Shown: one piece after another, positions 24,628 to 32,893 of the stretch
Position numbering within the stretch: the first letter of the stretch is position 1
How the letters are laid out: each line of letters opens with the position of its first letter
The notes under the pieces: model-generated
The model's input: only the letters and a program-made list of their open reading frames with translations
Told to the model about the DNA's origin: nothing
The model's database searches: none
Program-made: the position numbers and the translations under genes
Origin: Paenalicyclobacillus mengziensis
Lineage (GTDB): Bacteria; Bacillota; Bacilli; Alicyclobacillales; Alicyclobacillaceae
Assembly (NCBI RefSeq): GCF_017298635.1
Contig: NZ_CP071182.1
Span: forward strand, 4,068,001-4,132,000
Reading direction: 5' to 3'
DNA length: 64,000 bases

Positions 24628-26427
24628 TTAGTTTGACGACACCCACCAGTATTGCATTTGCGGGAAGGCTGTTGCAGGGTCTGCGTACTTGTTCACGTTA
24701 TGCACTGTCGGTGCCGTTACAGCCAAAGTAGCAACATTCAGACCCCAGAGGAACGGAAGTGCCTTCGCAGTGTAATCTTCATATTGGAAGAAGTGCTGCA
24801 TAGTCTGCTGCTGCGTCGGATATGGGACGTGCGTCGCCTGAATCAGCGTGTCCTCTTTCGGGTCACTAAATCCTGTTCCTGTAGGCGCACCTGTCGCAAA
24901 CAACTCTCCCCCTGTTGGGTAGAAGCCCGGGCCGTTATAGAACCACCCAGAGCCGGTCGCCAGGTCCCAACTGGTATCTTTTGGATTACTCGTCACACTG
25001 ATGAATGTACTAAATGGTACTGGTTTGAGCGTGACGTCGACACCTTCTTGTGCCCAGTCCTGCTTCATCAATTCAGCTGCATCCGTCGAACTTGTGCTGC
25101 CACTGACGTACATCATGGTGAACTTCATCTTCTGGCTGCCTTTCGTCATCACGCCATTAACTTCTTTCCAGCCATGTGACTCAAGCAATTGTTTGCCCTG
25201 ATTGATGTTAAACGGATATGGGTTCTTAAGATTCGGGTCGAGGAACGTGGTCTTCGGCTTAGGCGGGATTGGTCCAAACAATGGAACAGCATATCCTTTG
25301 TAAATGTCTTGTGCCGCACCTTGGTTATCCAGGCCCATTTGCAGTGCCTGGCGAACGTATAGTTGGTCAAAGATGCTCTTCGTTGGGGAACTCGGGAACA
25401 TGTTCATCTCCGTCCAGAAGATACCAAAGCCATAGCTTGGAGTAATTTTGTCTCCCTGTGAGGTTAAAGAACTCTTTTCACCCAATTGCGACTGATCCAG
25501 GTACCCGACGTTGAGGGAACCGGATTTCAAAGCGGCGAGTTCAGAAGCAGTTGAACCCTCATAAGTAAACACAATCTTATTGACGACACTCTTATGACCG
25601 GCGTAATTCGGATTCGGAGCAATGACCCATGACTGACTGGAGGTTGCGCTGACTGGTTTAAACGGCCCGTCAACCACACTGTCAAACATCAGGTTGGTTG
25701 CATTCGAACCCAGGTACTTGATTTCGGAATTCATGTTGGACTTTTTGTCCCATGCATGCGCCGGCATCGGCGTAAGCTGAATAATACCGTTATATATAAA
25801 CCACTGCTGGTTTGCTGGTTTGTCAAGGGTGATGGTCACTTCCGTAGGACTGTTGGCAACAACACTCTTGATGCCATTCGGAATATCACCTGTTCCCGCA
25901 CCGACATACGGCCATGGTGACGGAGCATTTTTCGCAGATGCAGCTTTAATGACGTTCCAGGTAAACAGAACGTCTTTGGATGTCACAGGTTGTCCATCGG
26001 ACCACTTCCATTTTGGATTTAGAAAGACATGGTAGACGGTACCGGCCGTGTTATAAGTAATTTTACTTGCAATCGAAGACTGCCAGTTAATGGTGTAGTC
26101 GTTGTTGATCCAGATGAGTGGTTTGTACAACTGGTCCACAATTTGCGAGTTATACACACTATCGGATGCGGCATTCATCAAGGGCAGGAACCAGTTCAAA
26201 TTTGTTTGCGGCGGCAAAGCGTAATTGATGGTTCCCCCTGGCGTTGGTGTTTGAGAACTGTTGCTTGAATTTGCACTCGAGTTCGTCGCAGTATTCGCGT
26301 TGCTTGACGTGTTACTTGATGTGTTGCTGGTCGAGTTATTCGTCGTCGTGCTGCCGCAACCTGCCACGAGCATCGTAATGCTTGTTGCCATAGCAATGGT
26401 GACCATTCCTGACTTTGCAATTTTCAT
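24628..26427 (-). CDS. Oligopeptide ABC transporter substrate-binding lipoprotein (copy 1)
   Basis: Family-5 extracellular solute-binding protein (OppA/DppA type) of about 599 residues. The signal peptide ends in the lipobox LVAGCGS; then come a long Ser/Thr/Asn linker and the two-lobed binding fold (TPGGTINYALPPQTNLNWF, WKWSDGQPVTSKDVLFTWNV). It binds peptides or similar solutes outside the membrane. No permease or ATPase genes are adjacent, so it must work with components elsewhere. The start at ATG 26427 is chosen because GGGGAG lies nine bases upstream and because the paralogue starts at the same place. ATG 26433 is an alternative. Paralogue of 27169-28956. Confidence 0.9.
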   Translation of the reverse strand: MKIAKSGMVTIAMATSITMLVAGCGSTTTNNSTSNTSSNTSSNANTATNSSANSSNSSQTPTPGGTINYALPPQTNLNWFLPLMNAASDSVYNSQIVDQLYKPLIWINNDYTINWQSSIASKITYNTAGTVYHVFLNPKWKWSDGQPVTSKDVLFTWNVIKAASAKNAPSPWPYVGAGTGDIPNGIKSVVANSPTEVTITLDKPANQQWFIYNGIIQLTPMPAHAWDKKSNMNSEIKYLGSNATNLMFDSVVDGPFKPVSATSSQSWVIAPNPNYAGHKSVVNKIVFTYEGSTASELAALKSGSLNVGYLDQSQLGEKSSLTSQGDKITPSYGFGIFWTEMNMFPSSPTKSIFDQLYVRQALQMGLDNQGAAQDIYKGYAVPLFGPIPPKPKTTFLDPNLKNPYPFNINQGKQLLESHGWKEVNGVMTKGSQKMKFTMMYVSGSTSSTDAAELMKQDWAQEGVDVTLKPVPFSTFISVTSNPKDTSWDLATGSGWFYNGPGFYPTGGELFATGAPTGTGFSDPKEDTLIQATHVPYPTQQQTMQHFFQYEDYTAKALPFLWGLNVATLAVTAPTVHNVNKYADPATAFPQMQYWWVSSN

Positions 26428-26912
26428 TTCCATTTGCTCCCCTTTCACAACTGTAAGCACAATCTCAATCTTCTGTCATACACAAACACAAATGTGGTTC
26501 AGGACTCTTTTTGAGAGATTCGGTTCTAACGACCTCATCTATGCTGTCGAGCCCTGCCTGAAATTTCAACCAGCCTCGCGGTACATCCCCCCTTTCAGAG
26601 CCCCACGGCGCAACAAAATACGCTGCACACACGAGTGTGCCATTGCTCGTGCTTTGACAACTCTTCCGCAAAGTGACATGCACGAAGTCATCTGCCGCAG
26701 TTCTCTCTGTAAACAATCGGTGACTATCATGTGGCAGCGGAAAGTTCGGGTAGGGAATACATAAAGCGTGATCATTATAAAATATAAAAATCCAATTTTG
26801 TATACTAAGAAGAATTTTTTGTATTGACAGTAAAATAAAAACACGGGCGTATGCAACTGTTTTCCACTCGGGTGCTGCTTTGTTTCGCGGATTTTAGTTT
26901 TTAACTTCGTGA
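26428..26912 (-). promoter_or_regulatory. Long conserved leader and promoter of peptide-binding gene 1
   Basis: A leader of about 340 bases precedes the gene on the minus strand. A probable promoter is TATACA (26799-26804), 19 bases, TATAAT (26774-26779). Within the leader, at about 26575-26595, is AAAGGGGGGATGTACCGCG, similar to but not the T-box consensus. A GCACAC/GTGTGC hairpin lies further 5'. The second copy (28957-29398) keeps all of these. On the plus strand TTGACA at 26824-26829 could be the -35 box of a promoter towards the second YjcZ-like frame. Confidence 0.4.
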
Positions 26913-26935
26913 ATGCACATGAGGAGGCTTGGAAG

Positions 26936-27018
26936 ATGGGGTATATGTTGCCGCTGTAAAAGCAGAATTCCAAGAGAGTTGGGGAAACGCGTTTGTGGTG
27001 GTGGTGGTAGTCTAATCA
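26936..27018 (+). pseudogene. YjcZ-like tiny peptide relic (copy 2)
   Basis: Second copy of the tiny-peptide gene. AGGAGG and ATGGGGTAT are kept, but two extra bases after TAT throw the frame, which then stops after eight codons. In the original frame the sequence VAAVKAEFQESWGNAFVVVVVV followed by TAA is still readable. This supports the view that a peptide of about 27 residues ending in a Val run was the ancestral product. Confidence 0.4.
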
Positions 27019-27066
27019 CCCTATTAATAAATCTGCAGTATAACCGATGGTATCTGACTGGCCATC

Positions 27067-27095
27067 ATTGGGGGCGCATCGTTCGCGCCCCCAAT
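27067..27095. terminator. GC-rich hairpin downstream of peptide-binding gene 2
   Basis: The same 11-bp perfect stem as at 24526-24554, with one loop base changed. Stem preservation across the duplication suggests function or recent origin. Confidence 0.5.
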
Positions 27096-27168
27096 GTCAC
27101 CTGGTGCACATCAAAGAAGTGTGTTCAGTGGTACCCGTTGAACCAGTGTGTTCTCGAACCAACTTACT

Positions 27169-28956
27169 TTAGTTTGACGACACCCACCAGTATTGCATTT
27201 GCGGAAAGTACGTTGCAGGGTTCATATACTTGTTTACGTCATGCACAGTCGGCGCCGTTACGGTCAGGCCAGCGACATTCAGACCCCAGAGAAACGGAAG
27301 AGCCTTCGCAGTGTAATCTTCATACTGGTAGAAGTGCTGCATAGCTTGCTGCTGTGTCGCATACGGAACGTGCGTCGCCTGAATCAGCGCATCCTCTTTC
27401 GGATCACTAAATCCTGTTCCTACAGGCGAACTTGTTGCAAACAACTGACCCCCTGAGGGGTAGGAGGCCAGGCCAGTATACACCCACCCAGAGCCGGTCG
27501 CTAGGTCCCAATTGGTGTTCTTTGGATTACTTACCACACTGATGAATGTACTAAAGGGTACCGGTTTGAGCGTAACATCAATGCCTTCTTGAGCCCAGTC
27601 CTGCTTCATCAATTCATCTTGGTCCAGCGAACTCGTAGTGCCGCTAACGTACATCATGGTAAACTTCATCTTCTGGCTGCCTTTCGTCATGACGCCATTG
27701 ACTTCTTTCCAGCCATGTGACTCAAGCAATTGCTTGCCCTTATTGATGTTGAACGGATATGGGTCCTTAAGATTCGGGTCGAAAAACTGGGTCTTCGGCG
27801 TTGACGGGATTGGGCCGAACAACGGAACAGCATATCCTTTGTAAATGTCTTGTGCCGCACCTTGGTTATCCAGGCCCATCTGCAGTGCCTGACGAACGTA
27901 CAGTTGATCGAAGATGCTCCTTGTCGATGAACCTGGGAACATGTTCATGTAGGTCCAGAAGATCCCGAAAGGGTATCCTGGGGTAATTTTTTCTCCCTGC
28001 GATGTTAAAGACCCTTTTTCACCCAATTGTGATGGATCCAAGTATCCGACGTTGATGTTACCAGACTTCAAAGCTGCTAGTTCGGAAGCATTTGAACCCT
28101 CATAAGTAAACACAATCTTATTGACGACACTCTTGTGGCCAGCGTAATTCGGGTTGGGAGCAATGACCCATGACTGACTAGAGGTAGCGCTGACTGGTTT
28201 AAACGGTCCGTCAACGACAGTGTCAAACATCAGGTTGGTTGCATTCGAACCCAGGTACTTGATTTCGGAATTGATGTTGGACTTGACATCCCAGGCATGT
28301 GCAGGCATTGGCGTAATTTGACCAATGCCGTTATATATAAACCACTGTTGGTTTGCCGGTTTGTCCAGGGTTATGGTCACTTCCGTAGGGCTGTTGGCAA
28401 CAACGCTCTTGACGCCATTCGGAATATCACCGGATCCCGCGCCGACATACGGCCAAGGTGACGAAGCATTCTTCGCAGATGCAGCTTTAATCACGTTCCA
28501 GGTAAAGAGGACGTCTTTGGATGTCACAGGTTGTCCGTCGGACCACTTCCATTTTGGATTCAAGAAGACATGATAGACGGTACCAGATGTGTTGTAAGTA
28601 ATTTTACTTGCGATCGAAGACTCCCAGTTAATGGTGTGGTCGTTGTTAAACCAGATGAGTGGTTTGTACATCTGGTCCACAATTTGATAGTTATACACAG
28701 TCTCGGATGCGGCATTCATCAAGGGCAGGAACCAGGTCAAATTTGTTTGCGGCGGCAAAGCGTAATTGATGGTTCCCCCTGGAGTCGCTGTTTGAGAACT
28801 GCTGACTGAATTCCCGCTCGAGTTCGTCGCTGTATTCGAGCTGCTTGACGTGTTACTTGTCGAGTTATTCGTCGTCGTACTGCCACAACCTGCTACGAGC
28901 ATCGTAATGCTTGCTGCCATGGCAATGGTGATCATTCCTGACTTTGCAAGTTTCAA
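27169..28956 (-). CDS. Oligopeptide ABC transporter substrate-binding lipoprotein (copy 2)
   Basis: Paralogue of the preceding gene, about 595 residues, with the same lipobox (VAGCGS), Ser/Asn/Thr linker (slightly shorter) and family-5 solute-binding fold. The start is a TTG at 28956, eight bases after AAAAGGAG; reading further upstream is open but runs into the leader. Differences from copy 1 are scattered along the binding lobes, for example EKITPGYPFGIFWTYMNMF against DKITPSYGFGIFWTEMNMF, so the copies may now bind different peptides. No permease genes are adjacent. Confidence 0.9.
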   Translation of the reverse strand: MKLAKSGMITIAMAASITMLVAGCGSTTTNNSTSNTSSSSNTATNSSGNSVSSSQTATPGGTINYALPPQTNLTWFLPLMNAASETVYNYQIVDQMYKPLIWFNNDHTINWESSIASKITYNTSGTVYHVFLNPKWKWSDGQPVTSKDVLFTWNVIKAASAKNASSPWPYVGAGSGDIPNGVKSVVANSPTEVTITLDKPANQQWFIYNGIGQITPMPAHAWDVKSNINSEIKYLGSNATNLMFDTVVDGPFKPVSATSSQSWVIAPNPNYAGHKSVVNKIVFTYEGSNASELAALKSGNINVGYLDPSQLGEKGSLTSQGEKITPGYPFGIFWTYMNMFPGSSTRSIFDQLYVRQALQMGLDNQGAAQDIYKGYAVPLFGPIPSTPKTQFFDPNLKDPYPFNINKGKQLLESHGWKEVNGVMTKGSQKMKFTMMYVSGTTSSLDQDELMKQDWAQEGIDVTLKPVPFSTFISVVSNPKNTNWDLATGSGWVYTGLASYPSGGQLFATSSPVGTGFSDPKEDALIQATHVPYATQQQAMQHFYQYEDYTAKALPFLWGLNVAGLTVTAPTVHDVNKYMNPATYFPQMQYWWVSSN

Positions 28957-29539
28957 TTCATTTGCTCCTTTTCTAATAACTATTAGCTCAATCATAATCT
29001 TCTGATACACATAGATATAAACCTGATTCAGGACTCTTTGTGCGAGTCTCGGTTCCAACGACCTCATCTATGCTGTCGAGCCCTGCCTGAAATTTCAAGC
29101 AGTCTCGCGGTAAATCCCCCCTTTCGGAGCCCCACGACGCAACGAAATACACTGCACACACAAGTGTGCTATTGCTCGTGCTTTGACAACTCTCCCGCAA
29201 AGTGACATGCACGAAGTGATTCTGCCGTGGTTCTCTCTGTAAGCAACCGGTGACTATCATGTGGCAGCGGAAAGTTCGGGTAGGGAATTACATAAAGTGT
29301 GACCATTATAAAATATAAAAATCCAATTTGGTATACTAAAACGAATTTTTTGTATTGACAGTAAAATAAAAACACAAGCGTAGGCAACTCATTTCCAGTA
29401 GTATCAGAGACTTAATCAAATGTCCCCAATCAGGTTCGAATACACAATCGAACACCAGAGAATCCTACGTTCGGTTAATCAGCGTTCATTAAGATGAATG
29501 GGGCGTTCCTCAGGCAACCAATAGGAAGGGTGTTATTGC
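28957..29539. other. Leader/promoter of peptide-binding gene 2 and upstream region of the APC permease
   Basis: About 580 bases. The left 440 are the second copy of the conserved leader, with AAAGGGGGGATTTACCGCG at about 29105-29125 on the minus strand and a plus-strand TTGACA at 29355-29360. The right part leads into the permease gene. No further gene seen. Confidence 0.4.
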
Positions 29540-30943
29540 TTGAACAGAGTCAAAGGACACTATGGTCCGACCAATCGCATGAATACAGGCAAACAGGTGC
29601 AATCGGACAAACAGTCGATGTCCATCTGGGAATTGATACTCGTTGGCGTCGGAGGAATTATCGGCGCTGGTTATTTTTTGGGCTCAGGTTCTCCCATCCG
29701 AACGGCCGGTCCGTCCGTGCTGCTTGCATTTTTAGTTGGTGGTTTTATCACCACACAGACAGTTGGCGCCTTGAACACATTGGCTACATATCACCCCAGT
29801 GAAGGGGCATTTAAAGCTTACGCTGATATGTATCTTGGTCGCTTTACCGGTTATATGCAGGGGTGGACTTATTACCTAACCAGCATTTTAACCATTTCAA
29901 GTGAAGCTGTAGCTTCAGCAATCTTTGTCAGACTGTGGGTTCCATCCGTTCCGATTTGGGTGCTGTCCTCGGTATTTGCTGCAATTGTCATATTGATTAA
30001 CGCATTTGGTGTCAAAAACTTTGGTTTGGTCGAGTCGTTCATGAGCGTGATTAAGATTGCCGCGTTGGTTGGGTTTATTGTTGTTGTGGGACTCTTTTTA
30101 TTCGGTTGGCATGTTCAGTCAACCGGGACAACTCCCAAATTGGGTTCATTGTTCAGCGGATCATTCTTTCCGCATGGGTTCGGCGGACTTGGTCAATCCA
30201 TGTTGATTGTGATTTTTGCTTATGCAGGCATTGGTGTATTTGGAACCGCAGCCGTCGAATTGAAGCACCCAAAACGTCTTGATATGGGTGGTTTTACAAC
30301 AATGGGCCTACTGACTGGGTTATATTTACTTTCGATTGCCGGGGTTCTGCTGATTCTTCCCTGGAGCAAAGTCAGTACTCAAATCAGTCCGTTTGTACAG
30401 GCCATTCAGGCTCTGCACCTTGGAGTTTTGGCAGATATTCTGAATGCAGTTATCCTGGTTGCTTCATTCAGCGTGATGGCAGGGTCTGTATTCTCTGCAA
30501 ATCAAATTCTCGCAAGCCTCGGTCACGGTGGAGAAGCACCCAAATTTACGGTAAAAACGAGTAAAAAGAGGCACACACATTATGGTGCATTAATCACAAC
30601 GGCGGTAGGCATTGCCATTTTCATCGCCGTGTCTTACGTGTTGCCTTCGAGTGTATATAACTTGTTAATTAGTTCCTCCAGTTTCTTTACATTTTTCAAT
30701 TGGTTTATCATGTTGTCCACTCTTATCGCTTGGCGAAGAAAAGAACCCCAAAATGGGGTCTCAAAATTATCATTCGGTCAACCATTTACGACATGGCTTA
30801 CGATGGTGCTCATTGTTGTACTGGCTGGGTATGCTTTATTTGAGCGTGATCAGAGACTAGGCTTCTATGTGTCCCTCGGCATGTCAATTTTGTTGGTGGT
30901 CGGTTACTTTTTCAGTCGTAAGCGTAAATTTGGACTCTCATAG
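29540..30943 (+). CDS. APC-family amino acid permease
   Basis: Amino acid permease of 467 residues with about 12 membrane helices. The first-helix motif GVGGIIGAGYFLGSG and the following TAGPSVLLAFLVGG match the amino-acid transporter branch of the APC superfamily, in which these backbone segments bind the amino acid. The substrate is not readable. The start is a TTG at 29540 after AGGAAGGG; an ATG at 29580 is in frame and possible. It is transcribed away from the peptide-binding duplication and may function with it in peptide/amino acid use, but this is only positional. Confidence 0.85.
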   Translation: MNRVKGHYGPTNRMNTGKQVQSDKQSMSIWELILVGVGGIIGAGYFLGSGSPIRTAGPSVLLAFLVGGFITTQTVGALNTLATYHPSEGAFKAYADMYLGRFTGYMQGWTYYLTSILTISSEAVASAIFVRLWVPSVPIWVLSSVFAAIVILINAFGVKNFGLVESFMSVIKIAALVGFIVVVGLFLFGWHVQSTGTTPKLGSLFSGSFFPHGFGGLGQSMLIVIFAYAGIGVFGTAAVELKHPKRLDMGGFTTMGLLTGLYLLSIAGVLLILPWSKVSTQISPFVQAIQALHLGVLADILNAVILVASFSVMAGSVFSANQILASLGHGGEAPKFTVKTSKKRHTHYGALITTAVGIAIFIAVSYVLPSSVYNLLISSSSFFTFFNWFIMLSTLIAWRRKEPQNGVSKLSFGQPFTTWLTMVLIVVLAGYALFERDQRLGFYVSLGMSILLVVGYFFSRKRKFGLS

Positions 30944-31066
30944 TCGCTCCCCAGCATGTAAGATGCCAGCACCTGACCGCATCATGCCGGCTGTATGTTA
31001 AAATGGTTCGTGGATGATCGATATAAAGTTGCAGTAGACACTACGTGAGAAAGGTAGGGACCGACC

Positions 31067-32860
31067 TTGAGCACATCTGCTGCTCCGCCGAAGCGTAGGA
31101 CGAACTCCCTGTCGCTTCATTCACGCATTTCACAACATATTCCTGAATCCGTCATTATCCTGTTGTACGCACTTGCGGTTGGGATTGTCGCCGGATTTGG
31201 TGCAGTTGGGTTCCGCAAGCTCATCCGCCTGTTTGAGTATGTGTTCTTTGGGCATGTCATTCATGTGTTCAGTTTTATGGGTAAGGCTTCGGTCTTGTTT
31301 CTGCCTGCTATAGGGCTCATTATCGTAGCATACATCGTTAAAATCTGGGCTCCAGAGGCCAAGGGACACGGCGTTCCTGAGGTCATGGAGGCCATTGCTG
31401 AGAAGAAGAGCATCATTCGCCCAAGGGTTGTCGTCATTAAGGCCGTCGCATCAGCATTGACGATTGGCACGGGGGGTTCCGTAGGTCGCGAAGGTCCCAT
31501 CGTACAAATTGGCTCTGCTTTCGGCTCAGTCCTCGGCCAATTCATGGGACTGCCGGAACGTTATCTGCGACTCTTGGTTGCCTGCGGAGCTGGGGGCGGC
31601 ATTGCGGCAACGTTTAACGCACCCATGGGTGGCATGATGTTTGGTATCGAAGTCATCCTTGCGAGTTTTTCACTACAGAATTTCGCTGCCGTCATGGTTT
31701 CGTCTGTGGTTAGTTCGCTGATTGGCAGAGAGTTCTTCGGGAACCACGCATCGTTAAGCATGCCACTGTACAACATTGGACCGTTATCGTTCATTTGGAT
31801 ATACGTTATTCTCGGTATTGTCACGGGCCTGTGGAGCTATGTGTATATTCGTGTGCTATACGGGGTCGAGGACTTGTTCAACATGGCGCGTTGGCCGCTT
31901 TGGATAAAAGCAGCAGTGGGAGGCCTGGCCGTCGGTGTTCTCGGCATTTGGTACCCACAGGTCTTGCGCGTTGGGTATGGGCACATGAACGCCGCATTGG
32001 CTCTGCATTTGGCATGGTCACTCATGTTGGTATTGCTGATATTGAAGCTTATCGCCACCTCACTGACGATTGCTGCCGGCGGATCCGGTGGGGTGTTTTC
32101 CCCTGCCCTCTATCAAGGCGTGATGCTCGGGGGAGCCATGGGCATGATGTTTGTCCACTTTTTTCCCCATTCCGGACTCAGTGCGGGTGCCATTGCAGCC
32201 ACGGCGATGGCAGGGATTTTTGCAGGTAGCGCTCAAGCTCCGGTTACCGCAATCTTAATGATCTTCGATATGACGGACGACTATAAGATGATCTTGCCCC
32301 TGATGATAGTATCCGTCTTATCCGCGACGGTTGTTGGGCTTCTCTCCAAGGAGAGCATTTATACGCTGAAACTGTTTCGCAGAGGACTCGATATTACTCG
32401 CAAGCGAAATCCGGACAAAATGCAAGCCTACACGGTGGGCGAAGCCTTACCAACGAGAAGGCATTTCTTTAAATCATCGGAGACCATTGAGGAAGCTTGG
32501 ACCGAGATATCGGAGACGGACGAATGGTTTGCAGATGTCCGGAATGACGAAGGAGACGTTCTCGGGTCGGTACCAAGAGCAAAGATTCTTGAAAGTTTGC
32601 AGCAAGGCCGCGGAAGTGAAATGATAACCGTTCTTCTTCCAGAGAAACTATACCGCATCGACTACAACGAGTCCGTCGCAGCGGCGCTGTATCAAATGCA
32701 CAGTCATGGTGTGACTTATCTCTTGGTGTTGAAGGACGGCAAACCCGTCGGCGTCATCGGTAGTTCAGATATCATCAATGTGTACAGGAGTGAAGATTTT
32801 ACATCTCCGATTCAGCACCTGCCCGTCGTCGCTGAAACTGGAAGCCACGTCACCCCGTAG
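31067..32860 (+). CDS. CLC chloride channel/antiporter with C-terminal CBS domains
   Basis: CLC-family protein of 597 residues. The membrane part (residues about 20 to 430) has the selectivity motifs GHGVPEV and GREGP (gating glutamate present) and GGSGGVFSPALY. A cytoplasmic part with two CBS motifs follows (YLLVLKDGKPVGVIGSSDI is the second). It moves chloride or exchanges it with protons; in acidophiles such proteins can help acid tolerance. The TTG start at 31067 follows AAAGGTAGGG. It stands alone on the plus strand, with a convergent lipoprotein gene 33 bases downstream. Confidence 0.9.
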   Translation: MSTSAAPPKRRTNSLSLHSRISQHIPESVIILLYALAVGIVAGFGAVGFRKLIRLFEYVFFGHVIHVFSFMGKASVLFLPAIGLIIVAYIVKIWAPEAKGHGVPEVMEAIAEKKSIIRPRVVVIKAVASALTIGTGGSVGREGPIVQIGSAFGSVLGQFMGLPERYLRLLVACGAGGGIAATFNAPMGGMMFGIEVILASFSLQNFAAVMVSSVVSSLIGREFFGNHASLSMPLYNIGPLSFIWIYVILGIVTGLWSYVYIRVLYGVEDLFNMARWPLWIKAAVGGLAVGVLGIWYPQVLRVGYGHMNAALALHLAWSLMLVLLILKLIATSLTIAAGGSGGVFSPALYQGVMLGGAMGMMFVHFFPHSGLSAGAIAATAMAGIFAGSAQAPVTAILMIFDMTDDYKMILPLMIVSVLSATVVGLLSKESIYTLKLFRRGLDITRKRNPDKMQAYTVGEALPTRRHFFKSSETIEEAWTEISETDEWFADVRNDEGDVLGSVPRAKILESLQQGRGSEMITVLLPEKLYRIDYNESVAAALYQMHSHGVTYLLVLKDGKPVGVIGSSDIINVYRSEDFTSPIQHLPVVAETGSHVTP

Positions 32861-32893
32861 TTGCACTGAGTCCTGCGGTGAATTCAGCCCGTT

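Larger units (their letters stand above)
24380..29398. repeat. 2.5-kb direct tandem duplication
   Basis: Two direct copies, about 24380-26872 and 26913-29398. Each contains a YjcZ-like peptide frame, a GC-rich hairpin, a complete peptide-binding lipoprotein gene on the minus strand, and the whole leader and promoter region of that gene. Homology is high in all parts, including non-coding ones, so the duplication is recent enough that intergenic DNA still aligns by eye. Confidence 0.85.

Noticed and set aside
26575..26597. T-box riboswitch in the peptide-binding gene leader
   Set aside because: The core has extra bases compared with AGGGTGGNACCGCG, and no terminator/antiterminator pair was found, so it is reported as T-box-like only.
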